A stretch of DNA of 10,000 nt from Chloroflexota bacterium (GTDB taxonomy: Bacteria; Chloroflexota; Anaerolineae; Anaerolineales; Villigracilaceae), in assembly GCA_020217065.1 (NCBI GenBank), contig JAIWOB010000098.1:1-10000 (forward strand), written 5' to 3'. The notes beneath the pieces were generated by a model. That model was not told the origin of the DNA. It ran no database searches and saw only the letters and a list, made by a program, of their open reading frames with translations. Within the stretch, counting starts at the first letter, position 1. Each line of letters begins with the position of its first letter. Of this stretch, positions 1 through 7,429 are shown one piece after another. The translations under genes were made by a program, and so were the position numbers.

Positions 1-772
1 ATTGGGGCAAGCGCTGGTGGATAAAAACATGGATTACGTCAAGCAACTCGCGCAGCGTCAGGTCGCCTGGGGCGCGGATGTGCTGGACGTGAACGTCGGT
101 CACCCGCAGGTGGATGAAGTTTCGATGATGCCCATGGTCGTCGAAGCCGTCAAATCGGTGACGGATGTGCCGCTCTGCATCGACTCGAACGACCCGAAGA
201 TTCTCGAAGCGGGACTCAACGCCGCGCCCGGCAAGCCGCTGGTGAACTCGGTCAACGGCGAGGAAAAGCAATTGAGCGCGGTGCTGCCCATCGTCAAGGC
301 GAGGGGCGCGGCGGTCATCGGCTTGACCATCGGCGAGGAAGGCATTCCAAAGACGGCGGAAGAGCGCGTGGCGGTGGCGGAGAAAATCTTCGAGCGCTGC
401 GCCAAGATTGGCATTCCGATGGAAGACATCATCATTGACCCGCTGGTGATGACCGTCGGTCACGACAGCGGCGCGGCTCTGGTGACGTTGAAGACCATCG
501 AAATTTTGGTGAAGAATTTCGGCGTCAACATCAACCTCGGCGCAAGCAACGTTTCCTTCGGTCTGCCCGACCGCCATTCGGTCAACAGCGCTTTCCTTTC
601 GTTGGCGATGCAGATGGGCGCGACCTGCTCCATCACCGACCCCATCAAACTGGGCAGCGCGATTCGCGGCACAGACCTGCTCCTCGGACGCGACCCAAAT
701 TCGATGCGCTATCTGAAATACTTCCGCGCGACGGAAAAACTGCGCGAAGCGGAAGCGGCGGCAAAGGCATAG
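1..772 (+). CDS. Methyltetrahydrofolate:corrinoid methyltransferase-like (pterin-binding) protein, 5' partial
   Basis: The visible 256 residues form most of a pterin-binding TIM barrel of the AcsE/MeTr type, which moves the methyl group of methyl-tetrahydrofolate to a corrinoid protein in one-carbon metabolism. Visible family landmarks, counted from the TTG at position 2, are DVNVG (29-33), LCIDSND (58-64), VNSVNGE (81-87), IIDPLV (144-149) and SNVSFG (182-187). D61, N82, D146 and N183 lie where the family's folate-contacting residues are expected. The family normally starts about 15-20 residues earlier with an IIGERIN-type strand, so the gene enters from outside the window and the TTG at position 2 is not a true start. 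The C-terminus is complete, with an Ala/Glu-rich tail. An intrinsic terminator follows directly. The corrinoid partner is not visible here, so whether it serves a Wood-Ljungdahl pathway or another methyl transfer route is open. It is not a dihydropteroate synthase, because the AcsE-like motifs fit better. Confidence 0.88.
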   Translation, partial: LGQALVDKNMDYVKQLAQRQVAWGADVLDVNVGHPQVDEVSMMPMVVEAVKSVTDVPLCIDSNDPKILEAGLNAAPGKPLVNSVNGEEKQLSAVLPIVKARGAAVIGLTIGEEGIPKTAEERVAVAEKIFERCAKIGIPMEDIIIDPLVMTVGHDSGAALVTLKTIEILVKNFGVNINLGASNVSFGLPDRHSVNSAFLSLAMQMGATCSITDPIKLGSAIRGTDLLLGRDPNSMRYLKYFRATEKLREAEAAAKA

Positions 773-792
773 CGGCGCGCGGCGGACAAATC

Positions 793-826
793 AACAGGAG
801 ACGGCGAACGTCTGTCTCCTGTTTTT
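793..826 (+). terminator. Intrinsic terminator after the methyltransferase gene
   Basis: A perfect 10-bp inverted repeat, AACAGGAGAC (793-802) and GTCTCCTGTT (814-823), with an 11-nt loop, runs straight into a TTTTT tract (822-826). It lies 20 nt past the TAG of the upstream gene. This is a textbook Rho-independent terminator for the plus-strand methyltransferase gene. It separates that gene from the nitroreductase, whose start is only 33 nt further on. Confidence 0.85.
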
Positions 827-846
827 ACTATCCCCAGGCAGGCGCA

Positions 847-853
847 AAAGGAG
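847..853 (+). promoter_or_regulatory. Strong ribosome binding site for the nitroreductase
   Basis: AAAGGAG ends 6 nt before the ATG at 860 and fixes that start. The space between the terminator and this site is only about 20 nt, so any promoter must overlap the terminator or lie in the end of the previous gene. I see no good -35/-10 pair there. Confidence 0.8.
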
Positions 854-859
854 AAAAGA

Positions 860-1372
860 ATGGAATTTACAGACTTGATTGCCGCCCGTTACAGCGTAAG
901 GGCGTATCGCTCAGACCCCGTCGAGGATGAAAAATTGCAGGCGGTTTTAGAAGCGGCGCGTCTCGCGCCGAGCGCCGCCAACCGTCAGCCGATTCAAATA
1001 ATCGTGATTCACACCGCCGGGCGCGAAGAAGAACTGCGCTCCATTTATCATCGCCCCTGGTTTATCCAGGCGCCGCTGGTGATTGCCGTTTGCGCGGTTT
1101 CATCGCAGGCATGGGTGCGCGAAAGCGACCGTTTTAACGCCCGCCTGATAGACGCCTCCATCGCGGCAGACCACCTCATCCTCGCAGCCGCCAACCTGGG
1201 GCTGGGAACCTGCTGGATTGCAAACTTCAACGTGAAAGCCGCGCGCAGCGTCTTACGACTTCCCGACGAAGCGGAACCTGTTATCTTCACCCCGCTTGGT
1301 TATCCAGCAGACCAGCCCGGCGCGAAGACGCGCAAGCCATTAACCGAACTTGTGCGTTACGAACGCTGGTAG
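860..1372 (+). CDS. Nitroreductase family FMN-dependent oxidoreductase
   Basis: A complete 170-residue protein of the compact nitroreductase family, which uses FMN and NAD(P)H to reduce nitro compounds, quinones, flavins or related substrates in the cytoplasm. The N-terminal RYSVRAY motif supplies R10, S12 and R14, typical FMN phosphate/ribityl contacts. PSAANRQP (37-44) is the family's second FMN loop. GLGTCWI (114-120) and LGYPAD (146-151) are the conserved C-terminal flavin-contact regions. The length fits the short subfamily (about 165-190 residues). The ATG is backed by a strong Shine-Dalgarno. The gene stands alone between a terminator upstream and a convergent gene downstream, so neighbours give no hint of the substrate. 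The physiological substrate cannot be inferred from sequence. Confidence 0.93.
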   Translation: MEFTDLIAARYSVRAYRSDPVEDEKLQAVLEAARLAPSAANRQPIQIIVIHTAGREEELRSIYHRPWFIQAPLVIAVCAVSSQAWVRESDRFNARLIDASIAADHLILAAANLGLGTCWIANFNVKAARSVLRLPDEAEPVIFTPLGYPADQPGAKTRKPLTELVRYERW

Positions 1373-1383
1373 GAACGGGTCAA

Positions 1384-1415
1384 AAGCGGAAAATCGAACG
1401 CTTCGATTTGCGCTT
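1384..1415. terminator. Hairpin between convergent genes, possible bidirectional terminator
   Basis: In the 51-nt gap between the convergent nitroreductase and homocysteine methyltransferase genes, AAATCGAA (1391-1398) pairs with TTCGATTT (1402-1409) around a 3-nt CGC loop. Outer arms AAGCG (1384-1388) and CGCTT (1411-1415) extend the stem after a small asymmetric internal loop. Read on the minus strand the stem runs into CGCTTTTGACC, a short T-run. On the plus strand there is no T-run. It therefore looks better as a terminator for the minus-strand operon than for the nitroreductase. Confidence 0.55.
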
Positions 1416-1423
1416 GCAGCCGC

Positions 1424-2320
1424 TCATTTCAACGCCAGTTTTAATTGCCGAATGTGTTCGGGAGTGGTGCCGCAGCAGCCGCCGACGATTTTCACGTCCC
1501 AGCCTGAGGCGTGTCGGCAATAGGCTTCGGGCTTCTCGGCGTCGGTGTTAACCCAGCCAACTTTTTCGTCGGCATAACCGATGTTGCCATAGGCGATTAA
1601 GGGGAATTTCGCGCCGCAGGCTTGTTTCAACTCGGCAAGCGGTTTCGCCAGGTCGGCGGTCGGTCCGCAATTGACGCCGAGAACGGAGACGCCAAGAGAA
1701 AGCGATTTATTCGCCGCCTCGGTCAGCGATTCTCCTGAGAGAATTTTTCCCTCGCGATTGCAGACAAAACTGACGACGACGGGGACGCCAGCGGCGACCG
1801 CCAATTTTGCCATTACCAAAGCCTCTCGAATTGTGTTGACGGTTTCAATGAGAATCAAATCCACGCCGCATTGGACGAGATGGTCAATCCGCTCGGCGTG
1901 TTCGGCGCGGAGTTCTTCATCGGAGGGGACAAGGTCGGGACGATAGCAATCTTCCAGCGTGGAAATCGAGCCGGCGATGAATTTCGGCGTTTCTGCGCGG
2001 ACGGCGGCAATCGCAGCGCGAGCGGTCTCCACGGCGCGGCGGGTCAATTCAAGGGCGCGGTCGGCGTTGCCGCTGGGCGCAAGGGCGCGGCGGTGCGTGC
2101 GGAAAGTATTTGTGGTGATAATATCCGCGCCGGCGCGCAGGTAATCCTCGTGAATTTGTCGGAGAATTTCCAAGCCGCGGTCGGTCAGCAGCGCGTTGGC
2201 AGACCAAAGCGGAAGACCCGTATCCACGCCGCGGCGGTGGAGTTCGGTGCCTGTCGCGCCGTCGAGGATGAGTTTACCCGGCTGAGAGAGAGAGGAAAGA
2301 AAGGAAATCGGTTGGCTCAT
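1424..2320 (-). CDS. Homocysteine S-methyltransferase family protein
   Basis: A complete 298-residue homocysteine-binding barrel, the zinc-dependent domain that methylates homocysteine to methionine using a methyl donor such as S-methylmethionine, betaine or a methylated corrinoid. The N-terminal LDGATGTEL (19-27), the GADIITTNTFRT stretch (64-75), the VNCGP loop (C218) and the GGCCGTTPEH zinc site (C282, C283) near the C-terminus are all present. Hence the three-cysteine zinc centre appears intact. No folate, cobalamin or activation domains of MetH are attached, so this is a single-domain enzyme closer in architecture to MmuM/BHMT proteins. The donor cannot be told from sequence. Its ATG overlaps the stop of the receiver gene (ATGA, 2320-2317) and is preceded by GAGAGGA at 6-7 nt spacing, so it is probably translated together with that regulator. 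It is the last gene of the minus-strand operon. Confidence 0.92.
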   Translation of the reverse strand: MSQPISFLSSLSQPGKLILDGATGTELHRRGVDTGLPLWSANALLTDRGLEILRQIHEDYLRAGADIITTNTFRTHRRALAPSGNADRALELTRRAVETARAAIAAVRAETPKFIAGSISTLEDCYRPDLVPSDEELRAEHAERIDHLVQCGVDLILIETVNTIREALVMAKLAVAAGVPVVVSFVCNREGKILSGESLTEAANKSLSLGVSVLGVNCGPTADLAKPLAELKQACGAKFPLIAYGNIGYADEKVGWVNTDAEKPEAYCRHASGWDVKIVGGCCGTTPEHIRQLKLALK

Positions 2321-2682
2321 GACTTTTCCTCTCTGACCGATTCCGCCAGCCGCAGCAAACTGGCGACGCTGACAGGCTTGATGAGAATATGGTCGGCTCT
2401 GCCGGTAAGGGTTTTGGCTTTGATGAAATCGGCGGTAACTATCGCCACAACCGTATCCGGGTATATGGCGCGAATTTCATTCAGAACATCCCCGCCAAAA
2501 GCAAACGGAAGATGAAGGTCGAGAATAATCAGGTCAGGCTGACGGGTTTTCAGCAGGGCGCGGTAGCGGTTTCCGTTTTCATCCAGGTCGGCTTCATAGC
2601 CCGCCTGCCGCAAGGCGGTTTGAAAGATGACCCCAAGTTTCGGGTCGTCTTCGATGATGAGAGCGTAGGGTTGTTGGGACAT
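2317..2682 (-). CDS. Stand-alone response regulator receiver protein
   Basis: A 121-residue CheY-like receiver with no output domain. The acidic pair E11/D12/D13, the phosphoacceptor D55 in LIILDLHLP, T83 in AIVTAD and K102 in ILIKPVS are all in place, so it should be phosphorylatable. It starts 2 nt after the TAA of the large histidine kinase, with a GGAG 7 nt upstream of the ATG. It is therefore the obvious cognate partner. Having no DNA-binding or enzymatic domain, it must act by protein contact, by passing phosphate on, or as a phosphate sink. Its stop codon overlaps the start of the homocysteine methyltransferase gene. Confidence 0.94.
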   Translation of the reverse strand: MSQQPYALIIEDDPKLGVIFQTALRQAGYEADLDENGNRYRALLKTRQPDLIILDLHLPFAFGGDVLNEIRAIYPDTVVAIVTADFIKAKTLTGRADHILIKPVSVASLLRLAESVREEKS

Positions 2683-2684
2683 GA

Positions 2685-5600
2685 TTATTCTCCGGGGGCA
2701 TTGAGGATGGGCAAAACAATGGTAAAAAGACTTCCTTTTCCAACTTCGCTTTCAAGGCTGATTTGACCGCCCATGATTTCAACCAACTGTTTGGTGATGG
2801 CAAGCCCCAAGCCGGAGCCGCGATTCTCGCGCGTAATCGAGTTATTCGCCTGACGGAAAGGCTCGAAGATGTTCGACTGTTCCTCTGCGGGAATGCCCGC
2901 GCCGGTATCGCGGACGGCAAGCATCCACTGCGCGGGAGCGGGACGGTCGAGACGCACGATGATTTCGCCTGTCTTTGTAAATTTGACGGCATTGCCCGCC
3001 AAGTTAATCAAAATTTGCTGCAGGCGTTTAACGTCCCCGTAGAGTTCAGCGGGCAGGTCGGGTGAAATTTCAACGCGCAAATCCAGTCCCTTTTTGAGCG
3101 CCAGCGCTTTGATGGGGGAAATTGCTTTTTCCACCAGTTCGGCGGGCTTGAAATATTCGTTATACAAACTAAGGGATTGGGATTCTAGTTGAGACTGGTC
3201 CAACAGGTCGTTGACCACTTCGGTCAGGTAATGCGTACTTTCGATAATGCTGTTCACCGCATTTTGCTGGTTTTCGTTGAGCGTGCCAAAGGCTTTATAT
3301 TGAAGCAGCTCCGCATAGCCCAAAATTCCGCCCAGCGGAGTGCGGAGTTCGTGGCTGACGCGGGAAAGCAATTGACTCTTGAAGCGGCTCGCGTCCAGCG
3401 CCTGGTCGCGGGAAAGGGCAAGCGCCTCCTGCACCTGTTTGAGTTGGGTGATGTTGCGCGCCACCGCTTGAAAGCCGGTCGCCGTTTCGCCATCCATGAT
3501 GAGCTGCACATTTTGTCCTAACCAGACAATTTGCCCGTCCATGGCGACGGCGGGAAATTCATAATAGGCGCTTTTAATTTTCTCAAGATACTGACGTTCG
3601 TAAAAGTCCTTCAAGCGCTGATGATATTCCGGCAGCGCCAGTTCACGATAATTCCTGCCCAACGCCTGCCGCTCGTTTTCAAAGCCCATCAGGTTTAATG
3701 CCGAGGGATTGACATAGGTGAAGTTTCCGTTTAAGTCTATGCGATAAATAATGTCGCTGGCGTTTTCCACAATCTGACGAAAGCGCGCTTCGCTTTCCTG
3801 CAGGAGGGCTTCGGCGCGTTTGCGTTCGGCAATTTCGTTCATCGCCTCGCTATAAAGATTCGCGTTATCAAGCGCCAGCGCAACCAGGCGGGCAAACAAA
3901 ATTCCAGTTTCAACTTGTTCAGGCGTAAAAGCGTAATCCGGCTGCGAACGTCCAAGGGAAAGGACGCCTAAACAACGCTCGCCGGCTAGGACGGGAAAAT
4001 CGGCAACGGCATGGAGGGTTTCGGCAGTTTGAACTTTCCGCCGGTATTCCCATGTAGAATAATTGTCGAGAAGCGCAGGCTGGCGCGTGTCAAACGCCTG
4101 CCAGGAAAGCCTCGCCTCCTCGCGGGAAAAACGCTGTCCCTTCACGCCGGGATAGTTCTGCGTAAAGGCTTCCACTACCAAGAAGCCGTCTCGTTCAATG
4201 CTTAACTCGCTGAAGGGAGCGTCCAACAACACGGCGGAACGGTCTACGATTGCCTGTAAAAGGTCGCCGACGTCGCGGCGGTTGAGCAGGTCCAGAGTCA
4301 TCTGGTGCAAAATAGAGAGGTAATCGTTTTGTTTTTGAATTTGTTCCTGAAGGATTTTTTGTTCGGTAATATCCTGTTTAATTTCCACAAAGTTGATGAT
4401 TTCACCGGAGCGGCTGAACACAGGCGCAATCGTGGCGGATTCCCAAAAGATAGAGCCGTCTTTGCGGCGGTTGCAAAATTCGCCGCGCCAAATTTGACCC
4501 GCGCTCACCGTCCGCCACCAATCCTGGCTGCGGAAGTCGAAAGCCTCGTCCATGCCGTTCATTAAGACGCCGGGAGCCTTCCCTAGCGCTTCGGCAGGCG
4601 AATAGCCGGTCACTTCGGTAAACTTTGGATTGACGTACTCTATGAGACCGTTTCGGTCCATGATTAGCACCGTATTGCCGCTTTGTTCCACCGCCTGCGA
4701 GAGTCTCAGCAGGTTCTCTTCGTCTATCTTACGTTTGGTGATATCCTCTTTGACGGCGACAAAATTGGCGATAACGCCGTTTTGGTCAAGGACGGGAGCG
4801 ATGGTGGCGTATTCCCAATAAAGGGAACCGTCTTTTCGCTTGTTGAGAAACTCGCCGTTCCACACCCTGCCCGCGAGGATGGTTTCCCACATGCTTTGAT
4901 AGTATTCCTTCGACTGAGCGCCCGATTTGAGGATGCGTGGATTTTTTCCCAGCGCTTCGGCGACGGAATAGCCCGTGGATTGTTCAAACCTGGGGTTGGC
5001 GTATTCGATATTTCCGTTCGCGTCGGTGATGACGACGGCGCTGCCGCTCTGCTCGATGGCGCGGAAATATTTACGTAATTCTGCGTTGGCTTTGACCGCC
5101 TCGTCGCGGGCGGCGGCAAGCGCGCGGGTCCTTTCCATCACCCGCCGCTCCAACAGGTCGCGTTCCTGCTGCAACAGGTTAAGCGCCTGGGTTTCCTTGC
5201 GCCAGGCGACATTCAGGTTGTCAAGTAAAAGAACGTTCGAGGTCAAAACGATAAAAGCGCTGAGAACAAACGCCAGGATTACGCCGGCGATAGACCACAT
5301 CGGCTTGACGAAGATGGAGCCGCCCGCAAATTCAGACAAGGGAACAAAAAGTTCAAACCTGGTCAATATGGAAAAAACGCCCAGGGTAAAAAGCGCAAGC
5401 ATCAAGGCGCGAAAAGCGCCGCGCGGCGAAGTCAGGGCTGCCGAAACAACGACATAACCGAGCAAAAAGATAAATCCCGCCGCGGAAAAACCGGAGTGAA
5501 GGAATGTCGTAAAAGCCAGCGCATATAAGAGAAAGAGAAAAGCCGTGACGCGGCGTTCATAATTGTAATTCCGAAGCGCGCCCAACGCCCCGGAACCCGC

Positions 5601-6953
5601 CAGAAGCAGCGCAAGTCCCGCCGCCTGATGGACCGGGTTTACAACGGCGATAAAACAAAAGGCGATGCCCACAGCCGCCGCGCTCGCCGTGAGCCTCGCC
5701 ACAATGGTAAAGATTCGTTCCCGCGCAAGATACCAGGCTGGGATAAAGCCGGGCGGCGCGGTCAGGTCGCTTTTGACGGGAGGCGAAAAGAAATTAATGA
5801 ATCGGCGCAAAAAAGGATTCGCAGGCTTACGCCGCGCCCCCATGTCTTGTTCCATGTTGACACGATAATAAGGGCGGGTGTCTCTGGAAAGAGACGCGCT
5901 GTTCGCAAAACGAGGCTGCGGCGCATTCTCATCCATTGCGCGCAGCATGATAACGCGTCCTACAAGTTGTCCCTGCGGGTCTTGTAAAGGGGAAAAACGC
6001 ACTTCGTAATCGCGCTGCGCCTCCCCCTCTCCCACAGTGATTAGTTCCTTCGCCTCCAGCGCGCGAGCAAAACGCTCCACCAGATGAGACCAGGATTGAA
6101 AAACGTCTTCCGCGGTCCTGCCAATGGCGCTCGCAGCGGGAACGCCAATCATGCGGGCGGCGGCTTCGTTGATATCCACAATATTTCCGCGCGCATCCAG
6201 CACAACCATGCCCTCGCGCATGGAATCCATCACCAGGTCGCGCGCCAGCGGGGCAATATCCGCCAGGCGAAAACCAAATATCGCCCATGCCAGCGCAACG
6301 ACGGTGACGGTAAATGCGAACGGAGTAAGGTCAAGATAGGGAATGGGGCTGTTGCCGGTCAGGTAGAGGGCGTTGCCCGCCCAGGGAGCAAAGATACCAA
6401 CAAGCAAAGCGGCAATTTGTCCGCGGTACAATCCGCGTTTTTTTCGAAGCGCCTGCGCCAGCAGCCAAACGCCGAAGAGGATAATCAAATAGTCGTACGC
6501 CGCATTAATCCAAAACCAGACGCCGTAGGAAATATCCGGGAATAAAGCGCCGTCTATCAACTCCATGCGATAATCGCGCCAGACCCAGCCGTGCCATTGA
6601 TTTGTAAACACCATCAGGAGGGTGACGACAGGGATAACCGCCGTGACGAGAATAAAGCGCCAATTAAGCAACGCCGTCCGCCCGCTGTAGGAAATCGAAA
6701 AAAGCATCCAGGCGTATGGGGCAAGGACGATGCCAAAATATTCAATCATGCCCCAAAAATATTTGGTTTCCACGTTGACGGCGGCGACTTCCAACGCATA
6801 ACAGACCGTCCAAACGAACATCGCAATCCCCATCAGGGAAAGTTCCAGAGCGCCCGCCGTAGAGCGGCGCGCCCAGGCGTAGACGGCGATAAAAACGGAC
6901 ACCACAGCCGCCGCAATCAGGGGCAGGATATAGGGAGTGTACGCAAAACTCAT
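2685..6953 (-). CDS. Membrane-bound multi-PAS/GAF sensor histidine kinase with two membrane modules
   Basis: A 1422-residue sensor kinase. Order, counted from the ATG at 6953: an N-terminal 7TM module (about 5-228) resembling the '7TM region of histidine kinase' family; PAS1 (238-338); a polar linker; a second hydrophobic block of about six membrane segments (421-576); a coiled coil (581-626); PAS2 (626-741); PAS3 (749-863); GAF (881-1033); PAS4 (1046-1171); HisKA (1189-1256) with the phospho-accepting H201-type motif SHELRTP at H1201; and HATPase (1299-1417) with N box INLAGNAVKFT (1316-1326), DTGAGIP (1349), FEPFRQ (1363) and GSGLGLA (1379). All catalytic boxes are intact. A start 19 codons upstream at 7010 is possible in frame, but AAGGA sits 7 nt before the 6953 ATG, the extra residues are poorly hydrophobic and the candidate -10 box lies downstream of 7010, so 6953 is preferred. 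The downstream receiver is 2 nt away. The stimulus is unknown. PAS and GAF modules could bind haem, flavin or small ligands, but no diagnostic residue pattern is evident. Confidence 0.93.
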   Translation of the reverse strand: MSFAYTPYILPLIAAAVVSVFIAVYAWARRSTAGALELSLMGIAMFVWTVCYALEVAAVNVETKYFWGMIEYFGIVLAPYAWMLFSISYSGRTALLNWRFILVTAVIPVVTLLMVFTNQWHGWVWRDYRMELIDGALFPDISYGVWFWINAAYDYLIILFGVWLLAQALRKKRGLYRGQIAALLVGIFAPWAGNALYLTGNSPIPYLDLTPFAFTVTVVALAWAIFGFRLADIAPLARDLVMDSMREGMVVLDARGNIVDINEAAARMIGVPAASAIGRTAEDVFQSWSHLVERFARALEAKELITVGEGEAQRDYEVRFSPLQDPQGQLVGRVIMLRAMDENAPQPRFANSASLSRDTRPYYRVNMEQDMGARRKPANPFLRRFINFFSPPVKSDLTAPPGFIPAWYLARERIFTIVARLTASAAAVGIAFCFIAVVNPVHQAAGLALLLAGSGALGALRNYNYERRVTAFLFLLYALAFTTFLHSGFSAAGFIFLLGYVVVSAALTSPRGAFRALMLALFTLGVFSILTRFELFVPLSEFAGGSIFVKPMWSIAGVILAFVLSAFIVLTSNVLLLDNLNVAWRKETQALNLLQQERDLLERRVMERTRALAAARDEAVKANAELRKYFRAIEQSGSAVVITDANGNIEYANPRFEQSTGYSVAEALGKNPRILKSGAQSKEYYQSMWETILAGRVWNGEFLNKRKDGSLYWEYATIAPVLDQNGVIANFVAVKEDITKRKIDEENLLRLSQAVEQSGNTVLIMDRNGLIEYVNPKFTEVTGYSPAEALGKAPGVLMNGMDEAFDFRSQDWWRTVSAGQIWRGEFCNRRKDGSIFWESATIAPVFSRSGEIINFVEIKQDITEQKILQEQIQKQNDYLSILHQMTLDLLNRRDVGDLLQAIVDRSAVLLDAPFSELSIERDGFLVVEAFTQNYPGVKGQRFSREEARLSWQAFDTRQPALLDNYSTWEYRRKVQTAETLHAVADFPVLAGERCLGVLSLGRSQPDYAFTPEQVETGILFARLVALALDNANLYSEAMNEIAERKRAEALLQESEARFRQIVENASDIIYRIDLNGNFTYVNPSALNLMGFENERQALGRNYRELALPEYHQRLKDFYERQYLEKIKSAYYEFPAVAMDGQIVWLGQNVQLIMDGETATGFQAVARNITQLKQVQEALALSRDQALDASRFKSQLLSRVSHELRTPLGGILGYAELLQYKAFGTLNENQQNAVNSIIESTHYLTEVVNDLLDQSQLESQSLSLYNEYFKPAELVEKAISPIKALALKKGLDLRVEISPDLPAELYGDVKRLQQILINLAGNAVKFTKTGEIIVRLDRPAPAQWMLAVRDTGAGIPAEEQSNIFEPFRQANNSITRENRGSGLGLAITKQLVEIMGGQISLESEVGKGSLFTIVLPILNAPGE

Positions 6954-6960
6954 GACATCA

Positions 6961-6965
6961 TCCTT
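6961..6965 (-). promoter_or_regulatory. Ribosome binding site deciding the kinase start
   Basis: On the minus strand AAGGA lies 7 nt upstream of the ATG at 6953. No comparable site precedes the alternative in-frame start at 7010. This supports the shorter, 1422-residue kinase. Confidence 0.65.
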
Positions 6966-6981
6966 GGGTTTGGATGGAGAG

Positions 6982-7015
6982 ATTATATACCAAGCGGGCA
7001 GCCAAACCATTGCAA
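6982..7015 (-). promoter_or_regulatory. Candidate promoter of the kinase-receiver-methyltransferase operon
   Basis: A consensus TATAAT is present on the minus strand at 6987-6982, with TGG two bases before an overlapping TATATA register. A TTGCAA box lies at 7015-7010, but 22 nt away, which is too long for a normal spacer. At 16-17 nt only weak -35 matches (TGGTTT or ATGGTT) occur. The -10 would place the transcript start about 20 nt before the ATG at 6953. The 91-nt gap it sits in is the only wide gap in the minus-strand block. Confidence 0.4.
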
Positions 7016-7017
7016 AG

Positions 7018-7045
7018 GCGTAACCCCCCCCGCCCGGTTTAACGC
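7018..7045 (-). other. Weak hairpin with G8 tract in the loop, after pilZ
   Basis: GCGTAACC (7018-7025) can pair with GGTTTAACGC (7036-7045) except for a 2-nt bulge, leaving a loop that is almost entirely C on the plus strand. The C8 run spans 7024-7031 and enters the arm. The structure begins at the stop codon of pilZ. No T-run follows directly on the minus strand, so it is at best a weak terminator or an mRNA 3'-end stabiliser. Confidence 0.3.
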
Positions 7046-7416
7046 TACAAATCCGAGTCGTTCAACGCGGAACGAAACTGATACCGTTCCAAAATCGCTT
7101 CGATGACGGCGGCGTTTTCCTTCGAAACCTCATTGAACTCAAAACCGATATTGAAGGACTGGGAACTCTCATCCTGCCTGCACCATGCCGCCCGCGACGG
7201 AACGACAATGCGGGCGGAATCCATTGCCGGCAAGACTTCGGGGAACTCGATGCCCAAAATATAATAGCTGCCCGCCTCGACCGCTCTTTCCCCGCTGACT
7301 TGCGCGCCTTTCAAGGTCAAATCCACCACATACCCCAGCAGGGTCTTATGACGGATGTCGTACACAGGCGTAAACGCCATCAACTTCTTGCGCGGCTCTT
7401 TTCGCTGCGTGGACAT
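7045..7416 (-). CDS. PilZ domain protein
   Basis: A 123-residue protein consisting of little more than a PilZ domain, the common receptor for cyclic di-GMP. The RxxxR motif is present at R5-R9 in RKEPR, and the (D/N)xSxxG motif appears as DLTLKG (32-37), with Thr in place of the usual Ser. A downstream beta strand ends in NIGFEF, typical of the fold, followed by a C-terminal helix. The ATG has AGGAAGGAG ending 6 nt upstream, abutting the moeA stop, and only 13 nt separate the genes. It probably shares the moeA transcript. A stand-alone PilZ protein normally acts by binding a partner, and none is identifiable here. The sensor kinase follows 91 nt downstream, but no sequence feature links the two. 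Confidence 0.85.
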   Translation of the reverse strand: MSTQRKEPRKKLMAFTPVYDIRHKTLLGYVVDLTLKGAQVSGERAVEAGSYYILGIEFPEVLPAMDSARIVVPSRAAWCRQDESSQSFNIGFEFNEVSKENAAVIEAILERYQFRSALNDSDL

Positions 7417-7429
7417 GGGGAACTCCTTC

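Noticed and set aside
2..4. TTG at position 2 as the true start of the methyltransferase
   Set aside because: The family's N-terminal GERIN-type strand would be missing and the frame is open to the window edge, so the gene is truncated by the window.
826..831. TACTAT as a -10 box for the nitroreductase
   Set aside because: It is only a partial match and falls at the end of the terminator T-run, with no -35-like hexamer at a suitable distance.
1871..2515. Long plus-strand reading frame of about 214 codons opposite the homocysteine methyltransferase and receiver genes
   Set aside because: It is the antisense shadow of two genes with intact catalytic motifs, has no recognisable domain, and reflects the codon bias of the GC-rich coding strand.
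5841..5855. Internal methionines in the kinase linker as a separate start for the second membrane module
   Set aside because: No Shine-Dalgarno precedes either ATG and the frame is uninterrupted, so a single fused protein is the simpler reading.
2317..6953. Possible phosphorelay hybrid kinase with fused receiver
   Set aside because: The kinase ends cleanly at a TAA after the HATPase domain and the receiver has its own RBS and ATG 2 nt later, so they are separate proteins.
6954..7010. In-frame ATG at 7010 that would extend the kinase by 19 residues
   Set aside because: It has no ribosome binding site, the extra residues add a non-typical N-terminus before the first membrane helix, and it lies upstream of the candidate TATAAT box. 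AAGGA at 7 nt supports the ATG at 6953.
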